Of a stretch of 41,372 nucleotides of DNA, positions 1-6,777 are shown piece by piece; position 1 is the stretch's first letter, and each line of letters starts with the position of its first letter. The notes under the pieces were generated by a model that ran no database searches, was not told where the DNA came from, and was given only the letters and a program-made list of their open reading frames with translations. A program made the translations under genes and the position numbers. Origin of the DNA: Gammaproteobacteria bacterium (GTDB lineage: Bacteria; Pseudomonadota; Gammaproteobacteria; Eutrophobiales; Eutrophobiaceae). The stretch spans positions 1 to 41,372 of the forward strand of contig JACPSH010000039.1 in the NCBI GenBank assembly GCA_016193395.1, written 5' to 3'.

Positions 1-1
1 C

Positions 2-537
2 CGCTGTTACGATCACGCCATCAGCGAGGAATCGTGCGCGAAAATGGTGGAGACCTTCGAGCGCTGCCGCGAGCACCAAAACGAGAACGGCGCCAATGCC
101 CGTCCTGGGCTGGAACTCAGCCGCTGGACGGAGATGGACTTAACGAAGCTCAGCGACCCGACCTTCCAGCAATTCTTCGTCGACAACGTCCGGCACTACA
201 AAGAGCGCTATGAGGTGGATTGCGGGCTGCCACGGCCACTGCCCGAACCGTCCAGGCTCGCGCCACTCAGGATGAAGCGGTATCGACCGGGGGGGACGAA
301 ACTTTCCAGCCGCATTTCGACTCGGTGCGTGAAGTCTGCAACCGCTACCTGGTTTTTCTATGGTATCTCAACGACGTCGCCGTTGGTGGTGAGACGCGAT
401 TCGTGGATCTGGGTCACGATGTTGCGCCGGTTTGCGGGCGCTTGTTGATGTTTCCGCCCTACTGGATGTACACGCATGCCGGCCTGCCGCCGGTGTCCGG
501 TCCGAAGTACATTCTTGGCACCTACCTGCTTTGGTGA
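2..537 (+). pseudogene. Prolyl-4-hydroxylase-like 2OG-Fe(II) oxygenase, 5'-truncated by the window edge and frameshifted
   Basis: The reading frame is open from the left edge, so the N-terminus lies outside the window. It runs to about residue 97 (ending RYRPGG), then continues one frame over as DETFQPHFDS and on to TYLLW at 537. The shift falls in a run of seven G (289–295); eight G would restore one frame. Across both parts the 2-oxoglutarate/iron dioxygenase core is present: HFD (iron ligands His and Asp), GGETRF, the distal His in the segment THAGLPP, and the Lys of GPKYILGTY that would hold 2-oxoglutarate. The family hydroxylates prolyl or similar residues in proteins. Followed 40 bp later by a second, unrelated 2OG oxygenase on the same strand. 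The lesion could be a real frameshift or a homopolymer sequencing error; the intact motifs on both sides favour a recent event or an error. Confidence 0.72.
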
Positions 538-577
538 GGAGTGTCAGCCCGGCCTTTCGAAAACAGAGCAGCATTAG

Positions 578-1762
578 TTGTGCTCCAGGAGAACCGGCAT
601 CGCCGCAAGCGAAACTGAAGCCGAGACGTTGATGACGGCTGCCAAAGGCAAGCTGGACTCTCGCGATCCGGCATCCGCCCGGGCCCTGCTCGCACGCGCG
701 TCCGAAATCAAGCCGGGGGACTTCAACATATTCATGTTTCTCACGCTTGCCTGCCGGATGCAGGGTGACCATCGTGCGGCATTGAATGCCGTCAATTCCG
801 CGCTGGCAATCGATCCGTACTCCTATGTCGCCCTGCTATCCAAAGGCGCGATCCTGGAAGACCTGGGAGAAGCGCATGCGGCGGCAGAAGCGTATAAGGG
901 CGCTTTGTGCTTGGCGCCAGCCAGGTCCAATATTCCGCCGCCCCTGCACGTATCGATGAAACATGCGCAAAGCGCAGTAGAGCGGGATTCGATACGGCTC
1001 CATGACTTTCTCCGGAAGGCGGTTGCCGGGGAACGTTCGCGCTGCCCGCAAGAATCGCTCAAACGCTTTGACGAGTGCCTGGCTATCTTCGCCGGCCGCG
1101 CAAAACGCTACGTCCACGAAGCCTCGATGCTGAATTTTCCGCAGCTGCCCGCGATTCCCTTCTACGATGATTCGCTGTTTCCATGGTTGCCGCGCCTGGA
1201 ACAGGCGACCGACGCGATCCGTGAAGAGCTGATTGTCGTCATGAAGGAAGACTGGGAGGCTTTCCATCCGTACATCCAGTATCCCAAGGGGGCCCCATTG
1301 AATCAGTGGGCGGAACTCAATCGTTCACCGGCCTGGAGTACATTTCATCTTTGGAGGGACGGGAAAAAGATCGAGGCCAATTGTGCCCGATGCCCTGGGA
1401 CCACGGAACTCCTGGCGGGCATGCCCATGGCGGAGCAGGAGGGTTACGGGCCCAGTGCGATGTTTTCAGTGCTTGCGCCCCATACGCACATTCCGGCGCA
1501 TACCGGATCAACCAACATTCGCGTGATCGTCCACCTGCCGCTCATCCTGCCCCCCGGATGTCGTTACCGCGTCGGAAACGATTATCGTGAATGGAAAATG
1601 GGCAAGGCTTGGGTCTTTGACGACACGATCGAACACGAGGCGTGGAATGACAGCGATGAAACACGCGTTCTCCTGATTTTCGATGTTTGGAATCCGCTGA
1701 TCACCGAAGCGGAACGCGCGCTGGTAGGGGCAATGATGCTGGCGAAGCGGGACTTCAAATAA
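578..1762 (+). CDS. TPR-containing aspartyl/asparaginyl beta-hydroxylase family protein
   Basis: 394 aa. Residues about 13–115 form helical TPR-like repeats (ALLARASEIKPGDFN, AVNSALAIDP). Residues about 190–380 match the AspH double-stranded beta-helix: HTHIPAHTGSTN with iron ligand His308, FDDTIEHEAWND with the second ligand His353, and Arg363 in TRVLLIFDVWNP for 2-oxoglutarate. Members hydroxylate Asp/Asn of proteins or small substrates; the substrate here is unknown. TPR plus AspH architecture is common in bacterial gene sets for modified peptides or lipids. The start given is TTG; the first ATG (632) would cut into the first helix, so an upstream start is preferred, though no clear ribosome site marks it. 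It follows the frameshifted prolyl-hydroxylase-like gene and may share its operon; a palindrome array follows the stop. Confidence 0.82.
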   Translation: MCSRRTGIAASETEAETLMTAAKGKLDSRDPASARALLARASEIKPGDFNIFMFLTLACRMQGDHRAALNAVNSALAIDPYSYVALLSKGAILEDLGEAHAAAEAYKGALCLAPARSNIPPPLHVSMKHAQSAVERDSIRLHDFLRKAVAGERSRCPQESLKRFDECLAIFAGRAKRYVHEASMLNFPQLPAIPFYDDSLFPWLPRLEQATDAIREELIVVMKEDWEAFHPYIQYPKGAPLNQWAELNRSPAWSTFHLWRDGKKIEANCARCPGTTELLAGMPMAEQEGYGPSAMFSVLAPHTHIPAHTGSTNIRVIVHLPLILPPGCRYRVGNDYREWKMGKAWVFDDTIEHEAWNDSDETRVLLIFDVWNPLITEAERALVGAMMLAKRDFK

Positions 1763-1800
1763 CCCGCGGGCCACCGCCGCGGCCTCGTGCTTCCGCTTAA

Positions 1801-1957
1801 CAGGCTGTCGAAAAACGGAGTTTTTCGACAGCCTATGTCCGGTACAGGGACGCACCGGCATTTTTCAATCGCGGCAAGCGATTGAAAAATGGAGCAAAGC
1901 GGAAATCGCATTTTCGCTTCGCGAGTTGAAAAACGATAGGGAAATCGTTTTTCAGCA
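1801..1957. repeat. Palindrome array, copy 1
   Basis: A chain of hairpins fills the gap between convergent genes. The first has 14-bp arms AGGCTGTCGAAAAA / TTTTTCGACAGCCT (1802–1834) around a 5-nt loop. Next is a short CCGG…CCGG stem, then CATTTTTCAATCGC / GCGATTGAAAAATG, then a less perfect AGCAAAGCG…CGCTTCGCG stem, then GAAAAACGAT / ATCGTTTTTC. The same modules in the same order occur at 36191–36457. It lies downstream of the hydroxylase (+) and the kinase (–), and the T-rich arms could end transcription from both sides. The family is not one I can name. Confidence 0.8.
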
Positions 1958-1962
1958 TTCCG

Positions 1963-3315
1963 TTAAATTTGTCTGAGTTGCGTCAGGATAGCCGTAGTCT
2001 GCTTGAGCCGTTCCACCACGGTGTTGACAAATACCTTGAGGAATCGAAGTTGAGTCCCTTCCTCGGCGCGGTCCAGGGTTGAGGCATTCACGCGGATGAG
2101 TGACACGTCGGTCTTGGCGGTGACGGTCGCCGTGCGCTCGGTGCGCGACAGAAAACCCATTTCGCCGAAACAGTCTCCCTCTTGCAGCGTATCGATATGC
2201 TGGCCATGCTTGTTGATATCGACGATGCCGGCGAGCAGGATGTAGAAGGAGTCATCCATTTCCCCTTCCTTGATGATGACTTTCCCGGGCGGGTAGGAAT
2301 TCCAGTTGCTGGCGCGCACCAGTTCCCAGATTTCGCCATCGGTAAAGCCGCGGAAAAATCCAAGTTCCTTCAAGGTATTGAATTTCTTGCGAAGTGCATC
2401 CTCGGTATCGATCTTTTCCAGATCGTCGAAAATCAGCGCCAGATCGGCAGCAAGGTCCAGACCGGTGGCATAGCGTTTTGAGTTCTTTCTTTTCATCATG
2501 CGGTTCAGGACGTATTCCAGTCCGTCGGGGACATCCGTACGCCAGGTATTGATGGGTTCGGGTTGCTCGTGCGTAATTTTCTGGGCGATGGCCGTGAGCG
2601 ATTCGGCCTTGAACGGGTTGTGCCCGGTCAACAGCTCGTACATGACTGTTCCCAGCGAAAAAAGATCCGTATTGCTGTTGATGTCCCATTCGTTGATCTG
2701 CTCGGGGGACATGTACAGCGGGGAGCCAAGGAAGCCGTCAAATTGCGTGGAGGTTTGATCCGCGCGGTTGATGCGCGCGATGCTGAAGTCGGAGACGCGG
2801 ATATCCCGATCCTGGGTGAACAGGATATTGCTGGGCTTGATATCGCGGTGGATGATGCCTTGGCGGTGCGCGTAATCGAGCGCCTTGGCGCATTTGTAGA
2901 CGATTCCGACGACCTCGCGCACGCCCAGGAGAGCCGCCGGTTCGCAGAACGCCGAGAGGGTCTTGGCGCCGGGAACGAATTCCATGACCAGGTAGCACAG
3001 ATCGCCGTCCACGCCTGCGTCATAAAGGGTCAGGATGCTCGGATGACTGAGCACGCCCGCGGCGTGCGCCTCGTTGAAGAACAGCTTGCGGAAGCGGGCG
3101 CCTTCCTGTCCCTTTCCTACGAACTGGGGATGCGCGACCTTGACGGCGACAGTGCGTTCCGAGAAGGGGTCGTGCGCGGCGTAGACCGTGCCCATGCTGC
3201 CGCGGCCGACTTCGTCCTCAATTTCGTACTTTCCAATGATCTCCGGACGGCCGGATACAGTGTGAAAGGTGCTGGCGTAGCGAGTAGTCGGCTCAGGATT
3301 CGCCATAATCGTCAT
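1963..3315 (-). CDS. Serine/threonine protein kinase with C-terminal cyclic-nucleotide-binding domain
   Basis: 450 aa, no membrane segment seen. Kinase domain about 28–300: glycine loop GRGSMG (37–42), VAVK with Lys59, HRDIKPSN with catalytic Asp158, SDFS with Mg-binding Asp176, and SPLYMSPEQ. The usual DFG is DFS. Residues about 318–435 form a cNMP-binding fold whose phosphate cassette FGEMGFLSRTERTATV keeps Glu385 and Arg394, so cyclic nucleotide binding is plausible. The order kinase then sensor resembles a Hanks-type kinase regulated in cis, parallel to eukaryotic PKG but with the domains reversed. Start ATG at 3315 or the second ATG nine bases inside. Transcribed divergently from uvrC with 95 bp between; ends against the palindrome array. 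Target proteins cannot be inferred from the context. Confidence 0.88.
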   Translation of the reverse strand: MTIMANPEPTTRYASTFHTVSGRPEIIGKYEIEDEVGRGSMGTVYAAHDPFSERTVAVKVAHPQFVGKGQEGARFRKLFFNEAHAAGVLSHPSILTLYDAGVDGDLCYLVMEFVPGAKTLSAFCEPAALLGVREVVGIVYKCAKALDYAHRQGIIHRDIKPSNILFTQDRDIRVSDFSIARINRADQTSTQFDGFLGSPLYMSPEQINEWDINSNTDLFSLGTVMYELLTGHNPFKAESLTAIAQKITHEQPEPINTWRTDVPDGLEYVLNRMMKRKNSKRYATGLDLAADLALIFDDLEKIDTEDALRKKFNTLKELGFFRGFTDGEIWELVRASNWNSYPPGKVIIKEGEMDDSFYILLAGIVDINKHGQHIDTLQEGDCFGEMGFLSRTERTATVTAKTDVSLIRVNASTLDRAEEGTQLRFLKVFVNTVVERLKQTTAILTQLRQI

Positions 3316-3410
3316 TCTTTGCCCGGATCCGCCGGGCGAATGCGCCCCGCGATTCCATCTGGACGCTGCTTCATAATGCAGTAAATTGCGGCGGGCGGAA
3401 ACTCCGGTGA

Positions 3411-5246
3411 GTGTTGAACCTTCGCTCGAACAGTGACCAGGGTTTTCGCAAGACCGTGACGTCCAGGCCGGGTGTCTACCGGATGCTGAACGCCGACCAG
3501 GAAGTGATCTACGTCGGCAAGGCGGCGAACCTGAAAAAGCGCATCACCAGTTATTTTACCGGTCGCGAGCCCTCGCCTAAAACCCGGTCCATGGTCGCGC
3601 AAATCAGGGACATCCTCGTGACCGTGACGCGCACGGAAGGCGAGGCGTTGCTCCTCGAGAGCGACCTGATCAAGGAACTTAAGCCCCGGTACAACATCGT
3701 CTTCCGCGACGACAAGAGCTATCCGTTTTTGCACCTGTCATCGGTTCAGGACGTCCCGCGGCTGAGCTTCCACCGGGGCAGTCGACGCGGGAGCGGGCGG
3801 TACTTCGGCCCGTTTCCCGGGGCCGGGGCGGCGCGGCGCACGCTCAACCTGGTGCAGAAGCTGTTCCGGCTCCGCCAGTGCGACGATTCGTATTTCCGGA
3901 ACCGCACTCGTCCCTGCCTCCAGCACCAGATCCAGCGGTGCAGCGCCCCTTGCGTCGGATTCATTGAGCCGGAGGAATACCGGCGGGATGTCGAGCATGC
4001 AGTGATGTTTCTGGAAGGGCGCAACGAGGAAATCATCGAGGCGCTGAATGGTCCAATGCGCCGCGCGGCCGAGACTCTGGAATTCGAGCGCGCGGCGCAT
4101 TACCGCGATCAGATCGCCAGCCTGCGCCGTATCCAGGAAGAACGGCACGTCGCGGCGCCGGAAAATGAATGCGATGTGATCGCGTGCGTGGTTCGCGATG
4201 GCCAGGCCTGCATCCAGGCATTCTATTTCCGTGGCGGCAGGAATCTTGGCAACAGGGCATCGTTCCCCCGTCATGAAGCCGCCGAGTCGGACGATCGGAT
4301 TCTCGCGGCCTTTCTCACTCAACATTACCTGACGGGCAGGGGGCGCAATCAGGTGCCTGCACGCATTTACGTGAGTCACCTGCCGCCCGGCCGGGCGTTG
4401 CTTGAAAAGGTCCTTTCCGGGGATCGCCGCGCCAGGGTCCGCATCGTCCGGCCGATTCGGGGCAAGGCCGCGGCCTGGGTGCGTTTGGCGCGGGAAAACG
4501 CGGCGCTGGCGCTGGCGCAACATCTCTCGATCGGGCAAAGGAGTGCCTTCCGGCTTGCCGCGCTGGGTAATGCCCTGGGTGGCGGAAACGCACTGGAGCG
4601 GATTGAATGTTTCGACGTGAGCCACACGTCGGGAGAGGCCACCGTTGCCTCGTGCGTGGTGTTCGGTCCCGGCGGCGCGCTCAAGGGAGAGTACCGGCGA
4701 TTCAACATCGAGGGCATCGCCCCGGGAGATGACTACGCGGCGATGCGTCAGGCGATCGAGCGGCGTTACGCGCGGACCGCGTCCGAACAGGGGAAGTGGC
4801 CGGATTTGATCCTGATCGATGGCGGCAAAGGGCAGGTTTCCGCGGCCGAAGCGGCTCTGCGCGGGTTGAAAGTGGACGACCTGAAACTCATAGGCGTGGC
4901 AAAGGGACCCGCGCGCCGGCCAGGCCAGGAAAGGCTGGTCCTGACCGGGAGCGGGCAGCCGTTGCGGCTGGATCCCGATAATCCGGCGCTGCACCTGATC
5001 CAGGAAATCCGCGACGAAGCGCATCGCTTCGCGATCACCGGGCATCGGAGCCGTCGATCGCGGCGCCGGCGCGAGTCTCCATTGCAGCAGATCGACGGGA
5101 TCGGCAGCCGGCGGCGGCAGTCGCTATTGCGCCATTTCGGCGGCCTCCAGGGCGTCGAACGCGCAGGGGTAGAGGAGCTTGCCAAGGTTCCGGGGATCAA
5201 CAAGAATCTCGCACAGAGAATCTACAGCGCGCTACACGGCGGATGA
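3411..5246 (+). CDS. uvrC: Excinuclease ABC subunit C
   Basis: 611 aa, full length for UvrC, the nuclease that makes both incisions in nucleotide excision repair. GIY-YIG nuclease domain about 18–95 (GVYRMLNADQEVIYVGKA), the cysteine-bearing segment near 169–181 (CLQHQIQRCSAPC), the UVR helix for UvrB contact near 222–240 (LEFERAAHYRDQIASL), the RNase H-like endonuclease domain with Asp402 in FDVSHTSGE and Asp470 in LILIDGGKGQ, and a C-terminal helix-hairpin-helix pair (IDGIGSRRRQSLLRHF; VPGINKNLAQRI). Starts at GTG. Its stop overlaps the pgsA start by four bases (ATGA), the arrangement known from E. coli, so the two are surely co-transcribed. Confidence 0.98.
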   Translation: MLNLRSNSDQGFRKTVTSRPGVYRMLNADQEVIYVGKAANLKKRITSYFTGREPSPKTRSMVAQIRDILVTVTRTEGEALLLESDLIKELKPRYNIVFRDDKSYPFLHLSSVQDVPRLSFHRGSRRGSGRYFGPFPGAGAARRTLNLVQKLFRLRQCDDSYFRNRTRPCLQHQIQRCSAPCVGFIEPEEYRRDVEHAVMFLEGRNEEIIEALNGPMRRAAETLEFERAAHYRDQIASLRRIQEERHVAAPENECDVIACVVRDGQACIQAFYFRGGRNLGNRASFPRHEAAESDDRILAAFLTQHYLTGRGRNQVPARIYVSHLPPGRALLEKVLSGDRRARVRIVRPIRGKAAAWVRLARENAALALAQHLSIGQRSAFRLAALGNALGGGNALERIECFDVSHTSGEATVASCVVFGPGGALKGEYRRFNIEGIAPGDDYAAMRQAIERRYARTASEQGKWPDLILIDGGKGQVSAAEAALRGLKVDDLKLIGVAKGPARRPGQERLVLTGSGQPLRLDPDNPALHLIQEIRDEAHRFAITGHRSRRSRRRRESPLQQIDGIGSRRRQSLLRHFGGLQGVERAGVEELAKVPGINKNLAQRIYSALHGG

Positions 5247-5809
5247 TGAATATTCCCAATACGCTCACGCTGCTGCGCATCGTGCTGATCCCGGTTTTCG
5301 TACTCTTTTACTGTCTGCCCGTTGCGTGGAATTACCTTGCTGCCTGCTTCATCTTCACATTCGCGGCATTCACGGACCTTCTCGACGGCTACCTGGCGCG
5401 GAAATTGAACCAGACTTCCCGGCTCGGCGCGTTCCTTGACCCGGTTGCGGACAAACTCATGGTTGCAGTCGTGCTGGTCCTGCTGGTGCACAAGGACCCC
5501 AGGCTCCTGCTGGCCCTGCCTGCCGCGGTGATCATTGGCCGGGAGATCACTGTGTCTGCGCTGCGTGAGTGGATGGCCGAGCTCGGGGCCAGCAGCCGAG
5601 TGGCGGTCTCGATGTACGGGAAGATCAAGACCATCGCGCAGATGGTCGCATTGATATTGCTGTTGTTCCGCGATTCGCTTTGGGGTTTGCCGGTTTACGA
5701 AATCGGACTGGTGCTGCTGTATGTCGCGGCGCTGCTCACGCTCTGGTCCCTGTTCCAGTATGTCGCGAGCGCCTGGCCCAAGCTTCGGGAAACCCAGAAT
5801 AAACAATAG
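5243..5809 (+). CDS. pgsA: CDP-diacylglycerol–glycerol-3-phosphate 3-phosphatidyltransferase
   Basis: 188 aa integral membrane enzyme that makes phosphatidylglycerophosphate, the committed step to phosphatidylglycerol and cardiolipin. It carries the complete CDP-alcohol phosphotransferase signature: DLLDGYLARK followed by GAFLDPVADK, i.e. D-x2-D-G-x2-A-R-x8-G-x3-D-x3-D. N-terminus MNIPNTLTLLRI is typical of PgsA. Several hydrophobic segments span most of the length. Translationally coupled to uvrC through ATGA and followed by the tRNA genes, as in E. coli. It is distinct from the second CDP-alcohol phosphotransferase at 19731–20912, which sits with the ceramide genes. Confidence 0.97.
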   Translation: MMNIPNTLTLLRIVLIPVFVLFYCLPVAWNYLAACFIFTFAAFTDLLDGYLARKLNQTSRLGAFLDPVADKLMVAVVLVLLVHKDPRLLLALPAAVIIGREITVSALREWMAELGASSRVAVSMYGKIKTIAQMVALILLLFRDSLWGLPVYEIGLVLLYVAALLTLWSLFQYVASAWPKLRETQNKQ

Positions 5810-5839
5810 ATTGCAGGGTATTCACGGCAGGCCGGATCA

Positions 5840-5867
5840 TTGACAGTCTGCGCTACGCCATTACAAT
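5840..5867 (+). promoter_or_regulatory. Sigma-70-type promoter of the tRNA-Gly gene
   Basis: TTGACA (5840–5845) is a perfect -35 hexamer; TACAAT (5862–5867) is a five-of-six -10 hexamer; the spacer is 16 bp. Transcription would start near 5874, about 40 bases before the tRNA. The site lies just after pgsA, so the tRNA does not depend on read-through. Confidence 0.75.
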
Positions 5868-5913
5868 GCGGATGCTGCCTCGGCCGTGATCCGGACGCAG
5901 GCAGCGACGTTCC

Positions 5914-5989
5914 GCGGGAATAGCTCAGTTGGTAGAGCGCAACCTTGCCAAGGTTGAGGTCGCGAGTTCGAGACTCGTTTCCCGCTCCA
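5914..5989 (+). tRNA. glyW: tRNA-Gly(GCC)
   Basis: 76 nt with encoded CCA. Acceptor arms GCGGGAA / TTCCCGC pair fully; the D-loop has GTTGGTA; the anticodon stem ACCTT / AAGGT holds anticodon GCC at 5947–5949; the T-arm contains GTTCGAGAC. Its own promoter lies upstream and a rho-independent terminator begins 18 bases after the CCA, so it can be a separate transcript from the next two tRNAs. Symbol taken from the E. coli gene in the same position after pgsA. Confidence 0.97.
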
Positions 5990-6007
5990 AATTTCAAGCC
6001 CCAGTAA

Positions 6008-6033
6008 GGCCACTCCGCGAGTGGCCTTTTTGT
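6008..6033 (+). terminator. Rho-independent terminator after tRNA-Gly
   Basis: Perfect stem GGCCACTC / GAGTGGCC with a 3-nt loop, followed by TTTTTGTTT. It separates tRNA-Gly from tRNA-Cys/tRNA-Leu, which in E. coli form one transcript, so the downstream pair likely has its own promoter. Confidence 0.85.
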
Positions 6034-6063
6034 TTGGCCGAAGTTCTGCTTTGGCCGAAGGGG

Positions 6064-6095
6064 GATGCAAAAGTCCGCGGACGGACTTTTGCATC
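6064..6095. repeat. Palindrome with 13-bp arms between tRNA genes
   Basis: Arms GATGCAAAAGTCC / GGACTTTTGCATC around a 6-nt loop (gcggac). The identical arms, with a different loop (atggat), recur at 36416–36447 at the end of the second palindrome array. Identical arms with exchanged loops suggest selection on, or copying of, the palindrome. Confidence 0.85.
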
Positions 6096-6118
6096 AACCT
6101 GTTAGAATTATGCGCCGG

Positions 6119-6192
6119 GGCTGGGTGGCAGAGTGGCCATGCAGCGGCCTGCAAAGCCGTGTACGCCGGTTCAATTCCGACCCCAGCCTCCA
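6119..6192 (+). tRNA. cysT: tRNA-Cys(GCA)
   Basis: 74 nt with encoded CCA. Acceptor arms GGCTGGG / CCCAGCC, anticodon GCA at 6151–6153 in the stem CGGCC…GGCCG-like arm (CGGCCTGCAAAGCCG), T-arm CGGTTCAATTCCG. Seven bases separate it from tRNA-Leu, so the two are co-transcribed. A possible -10 (TAGAAT, 6103–6108) lies 10 bases upstream, but I see no good -35 and the palindrome at 6064–6095 occupies that region. Confidence 0.96.
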
Positions 6193-6199
6193 TTCACCT

Positions 6200-6538
6200 G
6201 CCCGGGTGGTGGAATTGGTAGACACAAGGGACTTTGACGTAATTGAGCGCCCAGTTCGGAAACGACTGGTGCGGATGGGGTCAAATTCGGGGAAACCTCA
6301 GCACCACGAGGTGGTGGCAATCCCGAGCTAAGCCCTGGAATGCCGAAAGGTCCATCGTCCAGGGAAAGTGTAGAGACTTGACGGCCCCTGCCTACGTCCC
6401 GGATTGAAGCTGGGATAGGGTAAAGGGAAAGTCCAGACCACAAATGCGTCTTAAGTGACGCAGCGGCGAAAGCCGTAGTGGGTACGAAAATCCCTCGGTG
6501 GAAACGCCGTGCCGGTTCGATTCCGGCCCCGGGCACCA
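6200..6538 (+). tRNA. leuZ: tRNA-Leu(UAA), gene split by a group I intron
   Basis: Exons are 6200–6234 and 6487–6538, giving an 87-nt tRNA with encoded CCA. Acceptor arms GCCCGGG / CCCGGGC; D-arm with AATTGGTAGAC; anticodon stem AGGGA / TCCCT; long variable arm CGGTGGAAACGCCG; T-arm GCCGGTTCGATTCCGGC. Joining the exons gives a seven-base anticodon loop CUUAAAA, anticodon UAA. Without removal of the insert, no tRNA fold is possible. The mature sequence closely follows E. coli leuZ, and the gene is in the leuZ position after cysT. This would be a main reader of UUA codons, rare in so GC-rich a genome. Confidence 0.95.
6235..6486 (+). ncRNA. Self-splicing group I intron (IC3-like) in tRNA-Leu(UAA)
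   Basis: 252 nt, inserted after U34 of the anticodon and ending in G (6486) just before AAAA of the 3' exon. The 5' exon CUU can pair with GAG at 6245–6247, giving the U·G pair that marks group I 5' splice sites. Core segments follow the cyanobacterial tRNA-Leu intron as I know it: GGGGAAACCT near 6289, GGCAATCCCGAGCTAAGCC near 6316, GTAGAGACTTGACGG near 6370, and AAGGGAAAGTCCAGACCACA near 6423. Further hairpins include P2 (CCAGT…ACTGG), CACCAC/GTGGTG, a P8-like stem CCTA…TAGG, TGCGTC/GACGCA, and a GAAA-capped stem near the end. No open reading frame for a homing endonuclease is inside. It should splice using a guanosine cofactor and RNA folding alone. Confidence 0.93.
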
Positions 6539-6583
6539 GATAAGGCAGCAACAAGCTACAAGTTATAAGTGACAAGTTAAAGG

Positions 6584-6770
6584 AACCTCTGAACTACTTC
6601 AGAGGTTTCCGCCATACAGGGATGTATGGCCATGACCGCCATGGATGGCGGGAATGCAGAAAGCGCAGGAGCGGCTTTCTGCGTTCCGATCGCGTAAGCG
6701 ATTGGAAGCGGTAAAAGAGCCGGTTCCTTGTACAGGCAGCCGCGGAAAATGCGGCGGTGACCGCAACGCA
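6584..6770. repeat. Hairpin array after tRNA-Leu; the first hairpin may be a terminator
   Basis: Six stems in a row: AACCTCTGAA/TTCAGAGGTT (6584–6607, 4-nt loop, followed by TTT, a possible terminator for the tRNAs and for the opposite gene); CCATAC/GTATGG (6612–6629); CCGCC/GGCGG (6636–6651, loop atggat); GAATGCAGAAAGC/GCTTTCTGCGTTC (6652–6686, one mismatch); CGATCGC/GCGATTG; and GCCGC/GCGGC near 6740. The CCGCC-type stem also occurs inside the array at 36.27 kb. No coding sequence is visible here. Confidence 0.7.
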
Positions 6771-6777
6771 TCACCGA

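Noticed and set aside
3738-5045. 435-codon minus-strand frame inside uvrC
   Set aside because: It opposes a certain uvrC with full domains; long antisense frames are common at this GC content and it shows no family features.
5695-6575. Minus-strand open frames across the tRNA genes (e.g. ending NESRTRDLNLGK, GVGIEPAYTALQ)
   Set aside because: These are antisense readings of tRNA-Gly, tRNA-Cys and the tRNA-Leu exons, a well-known source of false proteins.
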